In this document: piece by piece, positions 1 to 7,549 of the stretch | Numbering within the stretch: position 1 is the stretch's first letter | Layout of the letters: each line of letters opens with the position of its first letter | Origin: Eubacterium sp. CAG:841 | GTDB taxonomy: Bacteria; Bacillota; Clostridia; Oscillospirales; CAG-272 | Assembly: GCA_000437375.1 (NCBI GenBank) | Contig: FR898206.1 | Span: 1-17,939, forward strand | Direction: 5' to 3' | Length of the DNA: 17,939 nt | Position numbers and translations under genes: made by a program | Notes under the pieces: generated by a model | The model's database searches: none | Seen by the model: the letters and a program-made list of their open reading frames with translations, nothing else | Told to the model about the DNA's origin: nothing

Positions 1-54
1 TTTTCACGGCATGATATTATATATTATGGAATAAATTATCGCAAAGGAGCGCAA

Positions 55-858
55 ATGAGAGCCGACATCTTTCTGTTCAAATGCGGAATAGCCAAAAGTC
101 GCAGTCATGCCGCCGCGCTCATTGCGTCGGGAGTAACGATAAACGGCGTAAAAATACAAAAGCCGTCCGCCGACGTTCCGCCCGAAACCGAAAAAAGCGC
201 CATAGCGGTGCTTTCCCCCACCGAATATGTAGGCAGGGGCGGAATAAAACTCAGGCACGCGCTTAAAATGTTCGGCATAAACGCGCACGGACTTATTGCT
301 GTTGATCTTGGCGCGTCAACGGGCGGATTTACGGATTGTCTGCTTCGCAGCGGCGCAAAGAAAGTCTATGCGGTGGACGTCGGGCACGATCAGCTTGATA
401 TGTCGCTGCGTGCCGACAGCCGCGTTGTGAATATCGAAGGCAAAAACGCGCGCACTCTTACAAAAAATGATTTCCCCGATAAAATAGATATAGTCACAAG
501 CGATCTTTCGTTTATTTCTCAGGCGCTTGTATACGGTGCCGTGTCCGATGTGCTTTGCGACGGCGGAAGCTTTATTTCGCTTATAAAGCCGCAGTTTGAA
601 GCCGGCAGAGAAAATATCGGCAAGGGTGGCATCGTGCGCGACAAAAAAGTCCATTTTGAAGTTATAAAACGGCTTTTTTCGGCAGCGAATGCGCTTGGAC
701 TCTCGCCCTGCGCCATATCGCCGTCGGCAATAGAGGGCGGCGACGGAAATCGCGAATATGTCGCGCTGTTTGTAAAAGGCGCCTCTCACGGCGAAATATC
801 CGATAAAGCGCTCAAAGACATTATAAATTCTGAAAATTGCGAGGTAATTGCAGAATGA
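55..858 (+). CDS. tlyA: TlyA-family rRNA 2'-O-methyltransferase (hemolysin A family)
   Basis: A 267-residue protein with an N-terminal S4 RNA-binding domain (about residues 1-60, opening MRADIFLFKCGIAKSR) and an FtsJ/RrmJ-like Rossmann methyltransferase domain. The SAM-binding loop DLGASTGG lies at 84-91. Lys65 (GGIKLRHAL), the KPQFE motif and the late GGDGNREY glutamate fit the K-D-K-E tetrad of this family. Known members 2'-O-methylate cytidines in 16S and/or 23S rRNA; the hemolysin name is historical. Start: ATG at 55 follows AAAGGAG (43-49) by 5 bases. The stop overlaps the nadK start as ATGA, so the two are translationally coupled. The AT-rich 11-30 segment could hold a -10 element, but the window begins too close to judge. 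In Clostridia this gene usually sits between isoprenoid genes and nadK, which matches the downstream order here. Confidence 0.93.
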   Translation: MRADIFLFKCGIAKSRSHAAALIASGVTINGVKIQKPSADVPPETEKSAIAVLSPTEYVGRGGIKLRHALKMFGINAHGLIAVDLGASTGGFTDCLLRSGAKKVYAVDVGHDQLDMSLRADSRVVNIEGKNARTLTKNDFPDKIDIVTSDLSFISQALVYGAVSDVLCDGGSFISLIKPQFEAGRENIGKGGIVRDKKVHFEVIKRLFSAANALGLSPCAISPSAIEGGDGNREYVALFVKGASHGEISDKALKDIINSENCEVIAE

Positions 859-1727
859 AAGACCAACTCAGAGTTGCGGTGTTCACAAATCCCGACCGCG
901 ACCCCGATTATTCATATACCAAAAAAGTTATACGCACACTTCTTGCTTGCGATGCGGATGTGCTTACCGATATGCGCTTTCGCGGTTGCGTGGGAGAGTC
1001 GCGCGAGGACGTTAAATTTTACACCTATACCGAAGAAATGCTTAAAAATTCCGATGTTGTCGTTGTTCTCGGCGGCGACGGCTCAATACTCGACATATGC
1101 GACAGAGCCGCAGCGCATGATCTGCCCATATTCGGAATAAATCTCGGTCATCTCGGGTATCTCACGGCGATAGAAAAAGATGAGATCCGCAAACTCGCCG
1201 ATCTTACCGATGGAAACTATACAACCGATGAAAGAATGATGGTTGATGTAAAAATCACAGACAGCGGAATATCGCACGAGCTTCACGCCTTAAACGATGT
1301 TGTTATAACAAGCGGAACGCGCGCAAAAATAGCGGATTTTTCCGTAAAGTGCGACGGCAACAAAGCAATCCCCATAAGGGCGGACGGAATCATCGTCGCA
1401 ACGCCGACCGGCTCTACCGCCTATTCCCTCTCTGCGGGCGGTCCCGTAATTGACACCCGCACAGAGCTTTTCTGCATAACACCCGTTTCGCCGCATTCGC
1501 TTTCGTCAAGACCGATAGTCGTATCGGCGGATTCCGTTATAACCGTATCGGGCAAAACGCTTGCCGCTCAAACGGATATATACATCGCCGCAGACGGAAG
1601 AAAAGGACTTTCCGTTTCCGAACGTTCCGTTATAGAAATTAGACGTTCGCCTATGAAAACAAAGCTGATAAGAATAGGCAACGAAGGATTTTTCGATATA
1701 CTTACAAAGAAAATGTACGGCATTTAA
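855..1727 (+). CDS. nadK: NAD kinase
   Basis: ATP-dependent NAD kinase making NADP+ in the cytoplasm, 290 residues from the ATG at 855. The ATP/NAD-binding GGDGS motif is at residues 73-77 (VVVLGGDGS), followed by a GINLGHLGYL segment. The conserved PTGSTAY motif is at 184-190, ahead of a typical SSRPIVV C-terminal strand. A TTG at 837 would extend the frame by six codons, but the ATG at 855 is better: it overlaps the tlyA stop (ATGA) and has GAGG at 841-844. The gene is second in the tlyA-nadK-argR-recN set, an arrangement found widely in Bacillota. No active-site residue appears to be missing. Confidence 0.95.
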   Translation: MKDQLRVAVFTNPDRDPDYSYTKKVIRTLLACDADVLTDMRFRGCVGESREDVKFYTYTEEMLKNSDVVVVLGGDGSILDICDRAAAHDLPIFGINLGHLGYLTAIEKDEIRKLADLTDGNYTTDERMMVDVKITDSGISHELHALNDVVITSGTRAKIADFSVKCDGNKAIPIRADGIIVATPTGSTAYSLSAGGPVIDTRTELFCITPVSPHSLSSRPIVVSADSVITVSGKTLAAQTDIYIAADGRKGLSVSERSVIEIRRSPMKTKLIRIGNEGFFDILTKKMYGI

Positions 1728-1752
1728 GCCGGAAGAGAAAGGATAAAAATCA

Positions 1753-2208
1753 ATGAAAAGCATGCGCCACACGGCAATACTACGCATAATCTCCGAGCAG
1801 GAGATAGAAACGCAGGACGACCTTATAGCAAAGCTTAAAGAAAACGGATTTGACGTTACACAAGCCACCGTATCACGCGATATAAAACAGCTGGGACTTG
1901 TAAAAACCACAGACGGCGAAGGAAAATACCGTTACTCCGCACCGCACCCTTCCTCCTCCGGCTCGGATTCAAAATTCAAGAACATATTATCAGAAGCCAT
2001 AATCTCCTCAGAAAGCGCAGAGAATATGGTCGTTGTAAAAACCTATTCGGGTATGGCGAATGCCGCCGCTGCCGCGATAGACGCTCTCGCCTCCGACAGA
2101 ATTCTCGGAAGCATCGCAGGCGACGACACAATTCTTATAGTTACAAAAAATGATGAAACCGCCGAAGAATTTTCGGAAATACTTAAAGACGCGGTAAAGC
2201 TGGCGTAA
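1753..2208 (+). CDS. argR: Arginine repressor ArgR/AhrC
   Basis: A 151-residue transcription regulator of the ArgR family. The N-terminal winged helix (about 1-70) has the recognition segment TQATVSRDIKQLGLVK. The C-terminal oligomerisation and arginine-binding domain ends in GSIAGDDTILIV, close to the family's GTIAGDDT signature. Known members form hexamers that bind arginine, repress biosynthesis and activate catabolism. Start: ATG at 1753, with AAAGGA (1738-1743) 9 bases upstream; a second in-frame ATG at 1762 is less well placed. It lies 25 bases after nadK and 28 bases before recN, so it is probably in the same transcript. I found no convincing ARG box in the window, and its neighbours are not arginine genes, which is normal for this locus in Bacillota. 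Confidence 0.94.
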   Translation: MKSMRHTAILRIISEQEIETQDDLIAKLKENGFDVTQATVSRDIKQLGLVKTTDGEGKYRYSAPHPSSSGSDSKFKNILSEAIISSESAENMVVVKTYSGMANAAAAAIDALASDRILGSIAGDDTILIVTKNDETAEEFSEILKDAVKLA

Positions 2209-2236
2209 AGAAAAAACGCAAAGGGGGAGATATGTT

Positions 2237-3907
2237 ATGATTAAAGAGTTATATATTAAAAATGTAGCCATAATAAAAGAACAGCGTCTCTCCTTTGACA
2301 AGGGATTTACCGTACTTACCGGCGAGACGGGTGCAGGAAAGTCAATAATAATCGAATCCGTAGGACTTATCTGCGGTGCAAGAGCCTCAAAGGAAAGCAT
2401 CCGCTCAGGTGAAGATAAAGCGAGCATATCCGCACTGTTTTCTGAAATACCCGCTCATACGGTAAAAGCGCTTTCGGAGCTTGGCTTTGAATGTGAAAAC
2501 AGGGAGCTTGTCCTGTCACGCGACGTCTCGGAAGGCGGAGGCACCGCAAGAATAGGCGGAAAACCCGTTTCCGTTTCGCAATTGCGCGACGCCGCAATGC
2601 TTCTTGTCAATATTCACGGTCAGCATGCAAGTCAGGCGCTTTTGTGCGAGGAAAATCATCTCGGCTATCTCGACGCTTTTTCCTATGTGGGAGAAGAGCT
2701 TTCGGAATATTCAGCGCTTTACAAAAAAGCGACGGAGCTTAAATCCCGACTTGTTTCGCTTACGCGTGACGAACGCGAAAAACAGCGCCGCATCGAAATG
2801 CTGAAATTTCAGATAGATGAAATCAAATCCGCCTCCGTCAAAAACGGCGAGGAGGAAGAACTTGAAGCACTGAAAGTAAAAATCAAAAACGCAGAAAAAA
2901 TAAGCAAATATTCAAAGCTGATAGTAAAAGCACTTTACCGCAGCGAAAAAACAATCCCCGCGGCAGACCTTGCGTCAAAAGCAGCTGAAGCTATCGGTCA
3001 GCTTTCGGATATAATTCCCAAGGCACAGGAATATATAGATTACCTCACGGATTTTTCATACCGATGCGAGGACATAGCCGAAACCGTCCGCAAAGAATGC
3101 GATACGGGGGTCAAAAATCCGGAAGAAGCGCTTGACAGAATCGAACAGAGACTTGATACTCTCCGTCATCTGAAACGCAAATACGGCGCAACAACCGAAG
3201 AAATTATAAAGTTCAGAACCGACGCCGAAAAAGAACTTGCCGAAATCGAATCCTCCGACGAGGTCGCAGAGGAAATAAAGGACGAGCTTACAAAGATCAG
3301 GCGCAAAATGGCGTCGTTTGCATCGGCGATAACGGAAAAACGTAAAGCCGCCGCAAAGTGCCTGAACGAAAAAATGGTCTCCGAGCTTGCATATCTTGAA
3401 ATGACAAAGGTCCGCTTTGATGCGGAGATCACTCCGTCGGAAGTATATCTTCCCACAGGCACCGACAATGTGCGTTTTCTCATTTCGGCAAATGCGGGCG
3501 AACCGCTTGCTCCCCTTTCAAAAATAGCGTCGGGCGGCGAGCTTTCAAGAACGATGCTCGCGCTCAAATGTGCCCTTGCCGACAAAGAAATGACTCCGAC
3601 TCTCATTTTTGACGAAGTCGACACCGGAATATCGGGAAAAACATCATATAAAATAGGCAAAAAACTCTGCGATTGTGCAAAAACCGCCCAAGTCATATGT
3701 GTAACCCACTCTCCGCAGATAGCTTCGCAAGCCGATATGCATATAAAGATCGCAAAGCGTGAAGAAAACGGCAGAACTGTCACCTCGGCAACTGTTCTTG
3801 ACAGAAAAGGCAGAATAGACGAGCTTGCAAGAATCATCGGCGCGGAAAAAATAACAGAAAAAACTCTTACTGCCGCCGCCGAAATGCTTGATGCCGCAAA
3901 AAAATAA
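2237..3907 (+). CDS. recN: DNA repair protein RecN
   Basis: SMC-like ATPase of double-strand-break repair, 556 residues, the usual family length. Walker A is GETGAGKS at residues 29-36. A long charged, heptad-like central region (about 150-380) is the coiled coil. The ABC signature ASGGELSRTML starts at residue 431 and Walker B LIFDEVDTGISG has its D-E pair at 459-460. The H-loop follows in VTHSPQIASQAD. Known RecN acts early at breaks and holds DNA ends or sister chromatids together with RecA. The ATG at 2237 has GGGGGAG (2223-2229) 7 bases upstream. It is the last gene before the T-box promoter, whose -35 begins only 3 bases after the recN stop. No separate terminator is visible in between. 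Confidence 0.96.
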   Translation: MIKELYIKNVAIIKEQRLSFDKGFTVLTGETGAGKSIIIESVGLICGARASKESIRSGEDKASISALFSEIPAHTVKALSELGFECENRELVLSRDVSEGGGTARIGGKPVSVSQLRDAAMLLVNIHGQHASQALLCEENHLGYLDAFSYVGEELSEYSALYKKATELKSRLVSLTRDEREKQRRIEMLKFQIDEIKSASVKNGEEEELEALKVKIKNAEKISKYSKLIVKALYRSEKTIPAADLASKAAEAIGQLSDIIPKAQEYIDYLTDFSYRCEDIAETVRKECDTGVKNPEEALDRIEQRLDTLRHLKRKYGATTEEIIKFRTDAEKELAEIESSDEVAEEIKDELTKIRRKMASFASAITEKRKAAAKCLNEKMVSELAYLEMTKVRFDAEITPSEVYLPTGTDNVRFLISANAGEPLAPLSKIASGGELSRTMLALKCALADKEMTPTLIFDEVDTGISGKTSYKIGKKLCDCAKTAQVICVTHSPQIASQADMHIKIAKREENGRTVTSATVLDRKGRIDELARIIGAEKITEKTLTAAAEMLDAAKK

Positions 3908-3910
3908 GGC

Positions 3911-3939
3911 TTGACAATCCGCCGTATGGGTGATATAAT
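3911..3939 (+). promoter_or_regulatory. Consensus sigma-70/SigA promoter of the tyrS T-box leader
   Basis: TTGACA at 3911-3916 and TATAAT at 3934-3939 are both perfect consensus hexamers. They are separated by the ideal 17 bases, and a TG one base before the -10 makes an extended -10. Transcription should begin near 3946. The -35 lies directly after the recN stop, so tyrS is transcribed independently of the upstream operon. Such a strong promoter suits attenuation control by the leader that follows. Confidence 0.92.
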
Positions 3940-3945
3940 ACAGTC

Positions 3946-4210
3946 AAATCGGCAATGATGAAGAAAAGTAAGGCTTGATTTACCGCACAGAGAGCTGCCG
4001 CACGGTGCGAGGCAGTCGGAAATAAGTCCCGAAAATACACTTCTGAGTCGCACACCGAAAGGTTTCTTCCAAGTAGGCTGTGCCGGGCGCGCCCGTTAAA
4101 GCGCAAGGGTTTTATACGAAACCCGCAAAGGTCTGTCCCGCGAGGAACAGACGAATTGAGGTGGTAACACGGAACTTCCGTCCTCTGCAAACGCAGGGGA
4201 CGTTTTTTTG
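3946..4210 (+). promoter_or_regulatory. Tyrosine T-box riboswitch
   Basis: Leader RNA that senses uncharged tRNA-Tyr and controls tyrS by transcription attenuation. Stem I is closed by GAAGAAA (3960-3966) pairing with TTTCTTC (4063-4069), with an upper hairpin CTGCC/GGCAG near 3993-4015. The likely specifier is the tyrosine codon TAC at 4036-4038, followed by A. A GC-rich stem II-like part spans about 4080-4125. Stem III is GTCTGT/ACAGAC (about 4131-4152). The T-box core TGAGGTGGTAACACGG (4157-4172) holds the TGGT bulge (4162-4165) that pairs with the tRNA acceptor end. The antiterminator pairs GAGG (4158-4161) with CCTC (4182-4185) and ACGG with CCGT, excluding the terminator at 4180-4209. 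The tyrosine specifier and the downstream tyrS agree. Confidence 0.93.
4180..4209 (+). terminator. T-box regulated intrinsic terminator
   Basis: GTCCTCTGC (4180-4188) pairs with GCAGGGGAC (4193-4201) around an AAAC loop, with one G-U pair, and is followed by seven T residues (4203-4209). The left arm overlaps the CCGTCCTC used by the antiterminator, so the two folds exclude each other. It ends about 31 bases before the tyrS start codon. Confidence 0.92.
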
Positions 4211-4240
4211 TCCCCAAATAAACAAAAAGGAGAAAAGAAA

Positions 4241-5464
4241 ATGCAGATTTACGAAGAATTACAGGCGCGCGGACTTATCGCGCAGGTCACGGACGAACCC
4301 GAAATACGCGACCTTATCAATCGCGGCGGAGCAAAGTTTTATATAGGCTTCGACTGCACGGCAGACAGCCTTACGGCAGGTCATTTTATGGCACTCACAA
4401 TGATGAAGCGTCTCCAGATGGCAGGCAACCAGCCCGTTGCGCTCATCGGAGGCGGCACGACAATGATAGGCGACCCCTCAGGCAGAACAGACATGAGAAA
4501 AATGCTGACAAGAGAAGATATCAATCACAACGCGGAATGCTTCCGCCGTCAGATGGAAAAGTTCATTGATTTCGGCGAAGGCAAAGCTATAATGGTAAAT
4601 AACGCTGATTGGCTTCTCAATCTCAATTACGTTGACGTTCTCCGCGAGGTCGGGGCGTGCTTTTCGGTAAACAATATGCTCCGTGCAGAGTGCTACAAGC
4701 AGAGAATGGAAAAAGGACTTTCGTTCTTTGAATTCAACTACATGATAATGCAGTCATACGACTTCTACTACCTGTTCCAGCATTACGGTTGCAATATGCA
4801 GTTCGGCGGCGATGATCAGTGGTCGAACATGCTCGGCGGTACAGAGCTCATCCGCAAGAAGCTCGGCAAAGACGCATACGCAATGACGATCACCCTGCTC
4901 ACAGACTCTCAGGGACATAAAATGGGCAAAACCGCAGGCAATGCTGTTTGGCTCGACCCGAACAAGACTTCCCCGTTTGATTTCTATCAGTATTGGAGAA
5001 ACGTCGGTGACGCAGACGTTATGAAGTGTATTAAAATGCTCACATTCATCCCGATTGAAGAAATTGCCGAAATGGAAAAATGGGACGACAGCCGCATAAA
5101 CGAAAAGAAGGAGATCCTCGCATATGAGCTTACTTCTCTCGTTCACGGCGAAGAGGAAGCAAATAAAGCACAGGCTTCGGCACGCGCGCTTTTCTCCGGT
5201 GCGGGCGATATTGAGCATATGCCCACAACAACCCTTTCCGATGATGACTTCACAGACGGCGCAATCGGAATTCTTGACCTTCTTCTCAAGGGCAAAATGG
5301 CTCCCTCAAGAAGTGAAGCAAAGCGTCTCGTAATGCAGGGCGGCGTCCTTATCGGCGATGAAAAGGTTGATAATTTCTCCCTTACAATAGCTAAGGATAA
5401 ATTCTCCGGCGACGGCGTCATAGTCAAAAAAGGCAAGAAAATCTTCCACCGCTTTACAGTATAA
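4241..5464 (+). CDS. tyrS: Tyrosyl-tRNA synthetase
   Basis: Class Ic synthetase charging tRNA-Tyr, 407 residues from the ATG at 4241. That start follows AAAAAGGAG (4224-4232); the frame is open up to 4208 but this would run into the leader terminator. The Rossmann catalytic domain has GFDCTADSL at residues 36-44 and the HIGH-equivalent T-A-G-H at 45-48. The KMSKS-equivalent is K-M-G-K-T at 227-231. The C-terminal S4-like RNA-binding domain (about 345-405) includes PSRSEAKRLVMQGGVLI. The first His of the HIGH motif is replaced by Thr, while the surrounding residues and second His are intact, so I expect an active enzyme. Expression is set by the upstream T-box leader. Confidence 0.96.
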   Translation: MQIYEELQARGLIAQVTDEPEIRDLINRGGAKFYIGFDCTADSLTAGHFMALTMMKRLQMAGNQPVALIGGGTTMIGDPSGRTDMRKMLTREDINHNAECFRRQMEKFIDFGEGKAIMVNNADWLLNLNYVDVLREVGACFSVNNMLRAECYKQRMEKGLSFFEFNYMIMQSYDFYYLFQHYGCNMQFGGDDQWSNMLGGTELIRKKLGKDAYAMTITLLTDSQGHKMGKTAGNAVWLDPNKTSPFDFYQYWRNVGDADVMKCIKMLTFIPIEEIAEMEKWDDSRINEKKEILAYELTSLVHGEEEANKAQASARALFSGAGDIEHMPTTTLSDDDFTDGAIGILDLLLKGKMAPSRSEAKRLVMQGGVLIGDEKVDNFSLTIAKDKFSGDGVIVKKGKKIFHRFTV

Positions 5465-5471
5465 AAACAAC

Positions 5472-5500
5472 AAAAAGCACCCTCACGGGTGCTTTTTTTA
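5472..5500. terminator. Bidirectional intrinsic terminator between tyrS and the CDF gene
   Basis: AAGCACCC (5475-5482) pairs with GGGTGCTT (5487-5494) around a TCAC loop. An A-tract lies on the left (5472-5476) and a T-tract on the right (5493-5499), so the hairpin can stop transcription in both directions. It begins 8 bases after the tyrS stop and overlaps the stop codon of the convergent transporter gene (5498-5500). Confidence 0.9.
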
Positions 5501-6667
5501 TCTTACAAACGATTTGTCAACGTGAACTATTGCATAATAGTTTGAATCAAGTGTTTTTACCATACGCTCAATATCGCGCCGTATTTCAGCCTCCGGACGC
5601 TTTACTTCGTAAGGAACAACTATATCAAAAATAACGTTTGTATGCGTCGGGCCGGTCACCATACGAAAATCGTGAATGGTAACCCGCTCGTCTATTATCT
5701 TTACAAGCTCGGCAATTTTGCGTCTTGTCTCCATTGTAATTTTATCATCCGTTTCAATCGGATCCATATGAATAACCGCGTCGCATCCGAGCTTTACCGA
5801 AAGCTCTCTTTCAATATTGTCTATTGTGTCGTGAGTTTTCAGCAGATCTTCGTCGGCAGGGACTTCAGCGTGCAGAGATATCATTCTTCTTCCGGGGCCG
5901 TAGTCGTGAACCACAAGATCGTGAAAGCCAAGCACCCCTTTGTGCGACATTACGGTTTCGCCTATTTCGTTGACAAACTCTTCTGTCGGCGGAACACCGA
6001 GAAGCGGATCTATCGTGTCTTTTGCGGCGCGTATTCCGGCAATAAAAATAAATATCGCAACAGCCGTTCCGCAGATACCGTCAAGGTCGGTGCCTGTGAA
6101 TTTTGTTATAAGCGTGCAGGCAAGGACGACAGTTGTCGCAACACAGTCGCTTAAGCTGTCGGCAGCGGTAGCCATCATTGCGGGCGACGATATTTTCTTT
6201 CCTACCGAACGATTGTAAAAACACATATACAGCTTTACCAAAATCGATGCAGCAAGTATTATAACGGCTATTATACTGAATTCCGTTCCCGTAGGGGTAA
6301 TTATTTTCTCAACAGAGCTTTTTCCCAGCTCAAACCCCATAAGAATTATAAGCATTGAAACGATAAGCCCCGATATATATTCTATTCTTCCGTGACCGAA
6401 CGGATGTCCCTTGTCGGGTTTTTGTCCCGCCATGTGAAAGCCTATCAGTGTAATTACGGAGGAGCCCGCATCCGAAAGGTTGTTGAGCGCGTCAGCGACT
6501 ATCGCAACCGAGCCGCTTATAATTCCTGCCGTAAGCTTTCCCGCAAAAAGAATTATATTCAAAAATATGCCCAAAGCCCCGCTCAGCGTTCCGTATGCGC
6601 GGCGAACTTCCGGATTTTCATAGTTTTTTCCGTTTTTTATAAACAGTCTTGAAAGAATTCCGAACAT
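5498..6667 (-). CDS. Cation diffusion facilitator (CDF) transporter with tandem C-terminal domains
   Basis: Inner-membrane metal/proton antiporter, 389 residues from the ATG at 6667. AGGAAG lies 7 bases upstream of that ATG; a further in-frame start at 6736 has no such support. About six hydrophobic segments fall between residues 28 and 215. The transport-site motifs are N62-x3-D66 in TM2 (ALNNLSD) and D170-x3-D174 in TM5 (ADSLSD). Zinc-type members usually show a His in these motifs, so N/D plus D/D points to manganese or another non-zinc metal; this is inference. After the membrane part there are two successive ferredoxin-like cytoplasmic domains. The first is about 230-305 (VVHDYGPGR, AVIHMDPIE); the second about 315-386 (TIHDFRMVTGP, YYAIVHVD). 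Most CDF proteins have one. It has its own promoter (6708-6736) and faces away from the next cluster. Confidence 0.93.
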   Translation of the reverse strand: MFGILSRLFIKNGKNYENPEVRRAYGTLSGALGIFLNIILFAGKLTAGIISGSVAIVADALNNLSDAGSSVITLIGFHMAGQKPDKGHPFGHGRIEYISGLIVSMLIILMGFELGKSSVEKIITPTGTEFSIIAVIILAASILVKLYMCFYNRSVGKKISSPAMMATAADSLSDCVATTVVLACTLITKFTGTDLDGICGTAVAIFIFIAGIRAAKDTIDPLLGVPPTEEFVNEIGETVMSHKGVLGFHDLVVHDYGPGRRMISLHAEVPADEDLLKTHDTIDNIERELSVKLGCDAVIHMDPIETDDKITMETRRKIAELVKIIDERVTIHDFRMVTGPTHTNVIFDIVVPYEVKRPEAEIRRDIERMVKTLDSNYYAIVHVDKSFVR

Positions 6668-6707
6668 AATAATGCTTCCTGCCCATAATAAATTTAAGTT
6701 TTCAGTA

Positions 6708-6736
6708 ATTTTATCACACTTTTTTATATTTCGCAA
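6708..6736 (-). promoter_or_regulatory. Promoter of the CDF transporter gene
   Basis: Read on the - strand, TTGCGA (6731-6736) and TAAAAT (6708-6713) are 17 bases apart, and a TGA directly precedes the -10, giving an extended -10. Transcription would start near 6701, about 35 bases before the ATG at 6667. The site overlaps no coding sequence. I see no manganese-sensing yybP-ykoY leader in the short 5' UTR. Confidence 0.7.
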
Positions 6737-6755
6737 TAGCTTTGTTTCTTTTCTC

Positions 6756-6784
6756 TTGAAAATGAATTTATATTATGATAATAT
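6756..6784 (+). promoter_or_regulatory. Promoter of the NERD-like gene cluster
   Basis: TTGAAA (6756-6761) and TAATAT (6779-6784) are 17 bases apart on the + strand, in very AT-rich DNA. A shifted -10 (GATAAT, 6777-6782) is also possible. It lies back to back with the promoter of the - strand transporter; the two -35 regions are about 20 bases apart, so one regulator could affect both. It is 30 bases upstream of the strong SD at 6814-6820. Confidence 0.6.
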
Positions 6785-6813
6785 ATATTATGTAGTATTA
6801 TGTAAAATGTCAG

Positions 6814-6820
6814 AAGGAGG
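6814..6820 (+). promoter_or_regulatory. Strong Shine-Dalgarno with no standard start codon at its spacing
   Basis: AAGGAGG is close to a full anti-SD match. Eight bases downstream, in frame with the NERD-like protein, the codon is ACG (6829-6831). The first in-frame ATG is at 6853, 32 bases from the SD. No in-frame ATG, GTG or TTG exists between the in-frame TAG at 6793 and 6853. Starting at 6829 would add eight residues (x-EKLVPLI) and give the membrane anchor a normal short cytoplasmic head. Confidence 0.7.
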
Positions 6821-6852
6821 CGATATTTACGGAAAAGCTTGTTCCGCTTATA

Positions 6853-7506
6853 ATGTGCGCAGTTATTGCGCTTATCGCTTTCGGACTTATGAAGCTTGCG
6901 CTTAAAATAAGCTCAGCAGTGACAAAAAAGAAAATACTTTCATATTCACGTCCTTCGGAGGGAGCGGCATCGGCTTATCTCTGTGCGTGCTTCGGAGAAG
7001 GAAACGTGCTTTCCGGAGTATGGCTTCCCTGCCTTGACCGTCTTGAACGAAAAATGTATGCCGAAGTCAGCGATATAATAGTTTTACCATCAGGAATATA
7101 TATAGTAAACATCAGCACGCTTATGGGCAGAATCGACTGCGACGATGATTACCTCTGGCACCAGAGTGTTCGTCTGCGTTCGGGACAGACAAAAGAAGAG
7201 GATTTTGAAAGTCCCGTTTTTCAGAATGAAAAATTCCGCAAATCGCTTGAAATACTTCTGAAAAAAGAGCATCTTCAGGCATATCCCATAACCTGCGTTA
7301 CAATATTCACATCCGAAAAAACAGTGTTCTCTTCAAAGCGTGAAAACGTTTTCACTCTTACCGAAGGAGCCGATTTTATAAGCTCGCGCAAAACATCAAA
7401 ACCCATTCCTCGCAAAGAACGTATGACTATAATCCGCGCAATACGAAAAAATTCGCCAAAAGCGTCCGAAGCACGCGCCTTTAACCGAAAAAACCGCGTA
7501 GGCTGA
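6853..7506 (+). CDS. Membrane-anchored NERD-like protein, predicted catalytic residues lost
   Basis: A 217-residue protein from the ATG at 6853; a true start at the ACG codon 6829 is likely (see the SD entry). Residues 1-20 form one hydrophobic helix (CAVIALIAFGLMKLALK), so it should be a signal-anchored membrane protein. Residues 38-160 follow the pattern of the NERD (nuclease-related) domain: VLSGVWLP, EVSDIIVLPSGIYIV, MGRI, YLWHQ, SPVFQNEKF and YPITCVTIF. Normal NERD domains have E-I-D in the first strand and E-x-K after the GI-hydrophobic strand. Here the aligned residues are Ser73 for D, Asn86 for E and Ser88 for K, so nuclease activity is unlikely. The tail is basic (KPIPRKER, FNRKNRVG). 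Family assignment is by pattern recognition only. It opens a + strand cluster, 81 bases ahead of the SLH-protein gene. Confidence 0.7.
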   Translation: MCAVIALIAFGLMKLALKISSAVTKKKILSYSRPSEGAASAYLCACFGEGNVLSGVWLPCLDRLERKMYAEVSDIIVLPSGIYIVNISTLMGRIDCDDDYLWHQSVRLRSGQTKEEDFESPVFQNEKFRKSLEILLKKEHLQAYPITCVTIFTSEKTVFSSKRENVFTLTEGADFISSRKTSKPIPRKERMTIIRAIRKNSPKASEARAFNRKNRVG

Positions 7507-7549
7507 CAATACAATGCGACCGTTTTTTCATTTCTCATATGCTATATTT

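Noticed and set aside
1..54. Promoter for tlyA
   Set aside because: TATATT/TATTAT strings occur at 20-27, but a -35 with fair spacing would need TTTTCA at the very edge; too weak to call.
3166..4053. Open frame of 295 codons on the - strand opposite recN
   Set aside because: It is antisense to the RecN Walker B and signature region and runs into the T-box leader; the Ser/Ala-rich translation is typical of a shadow frame.
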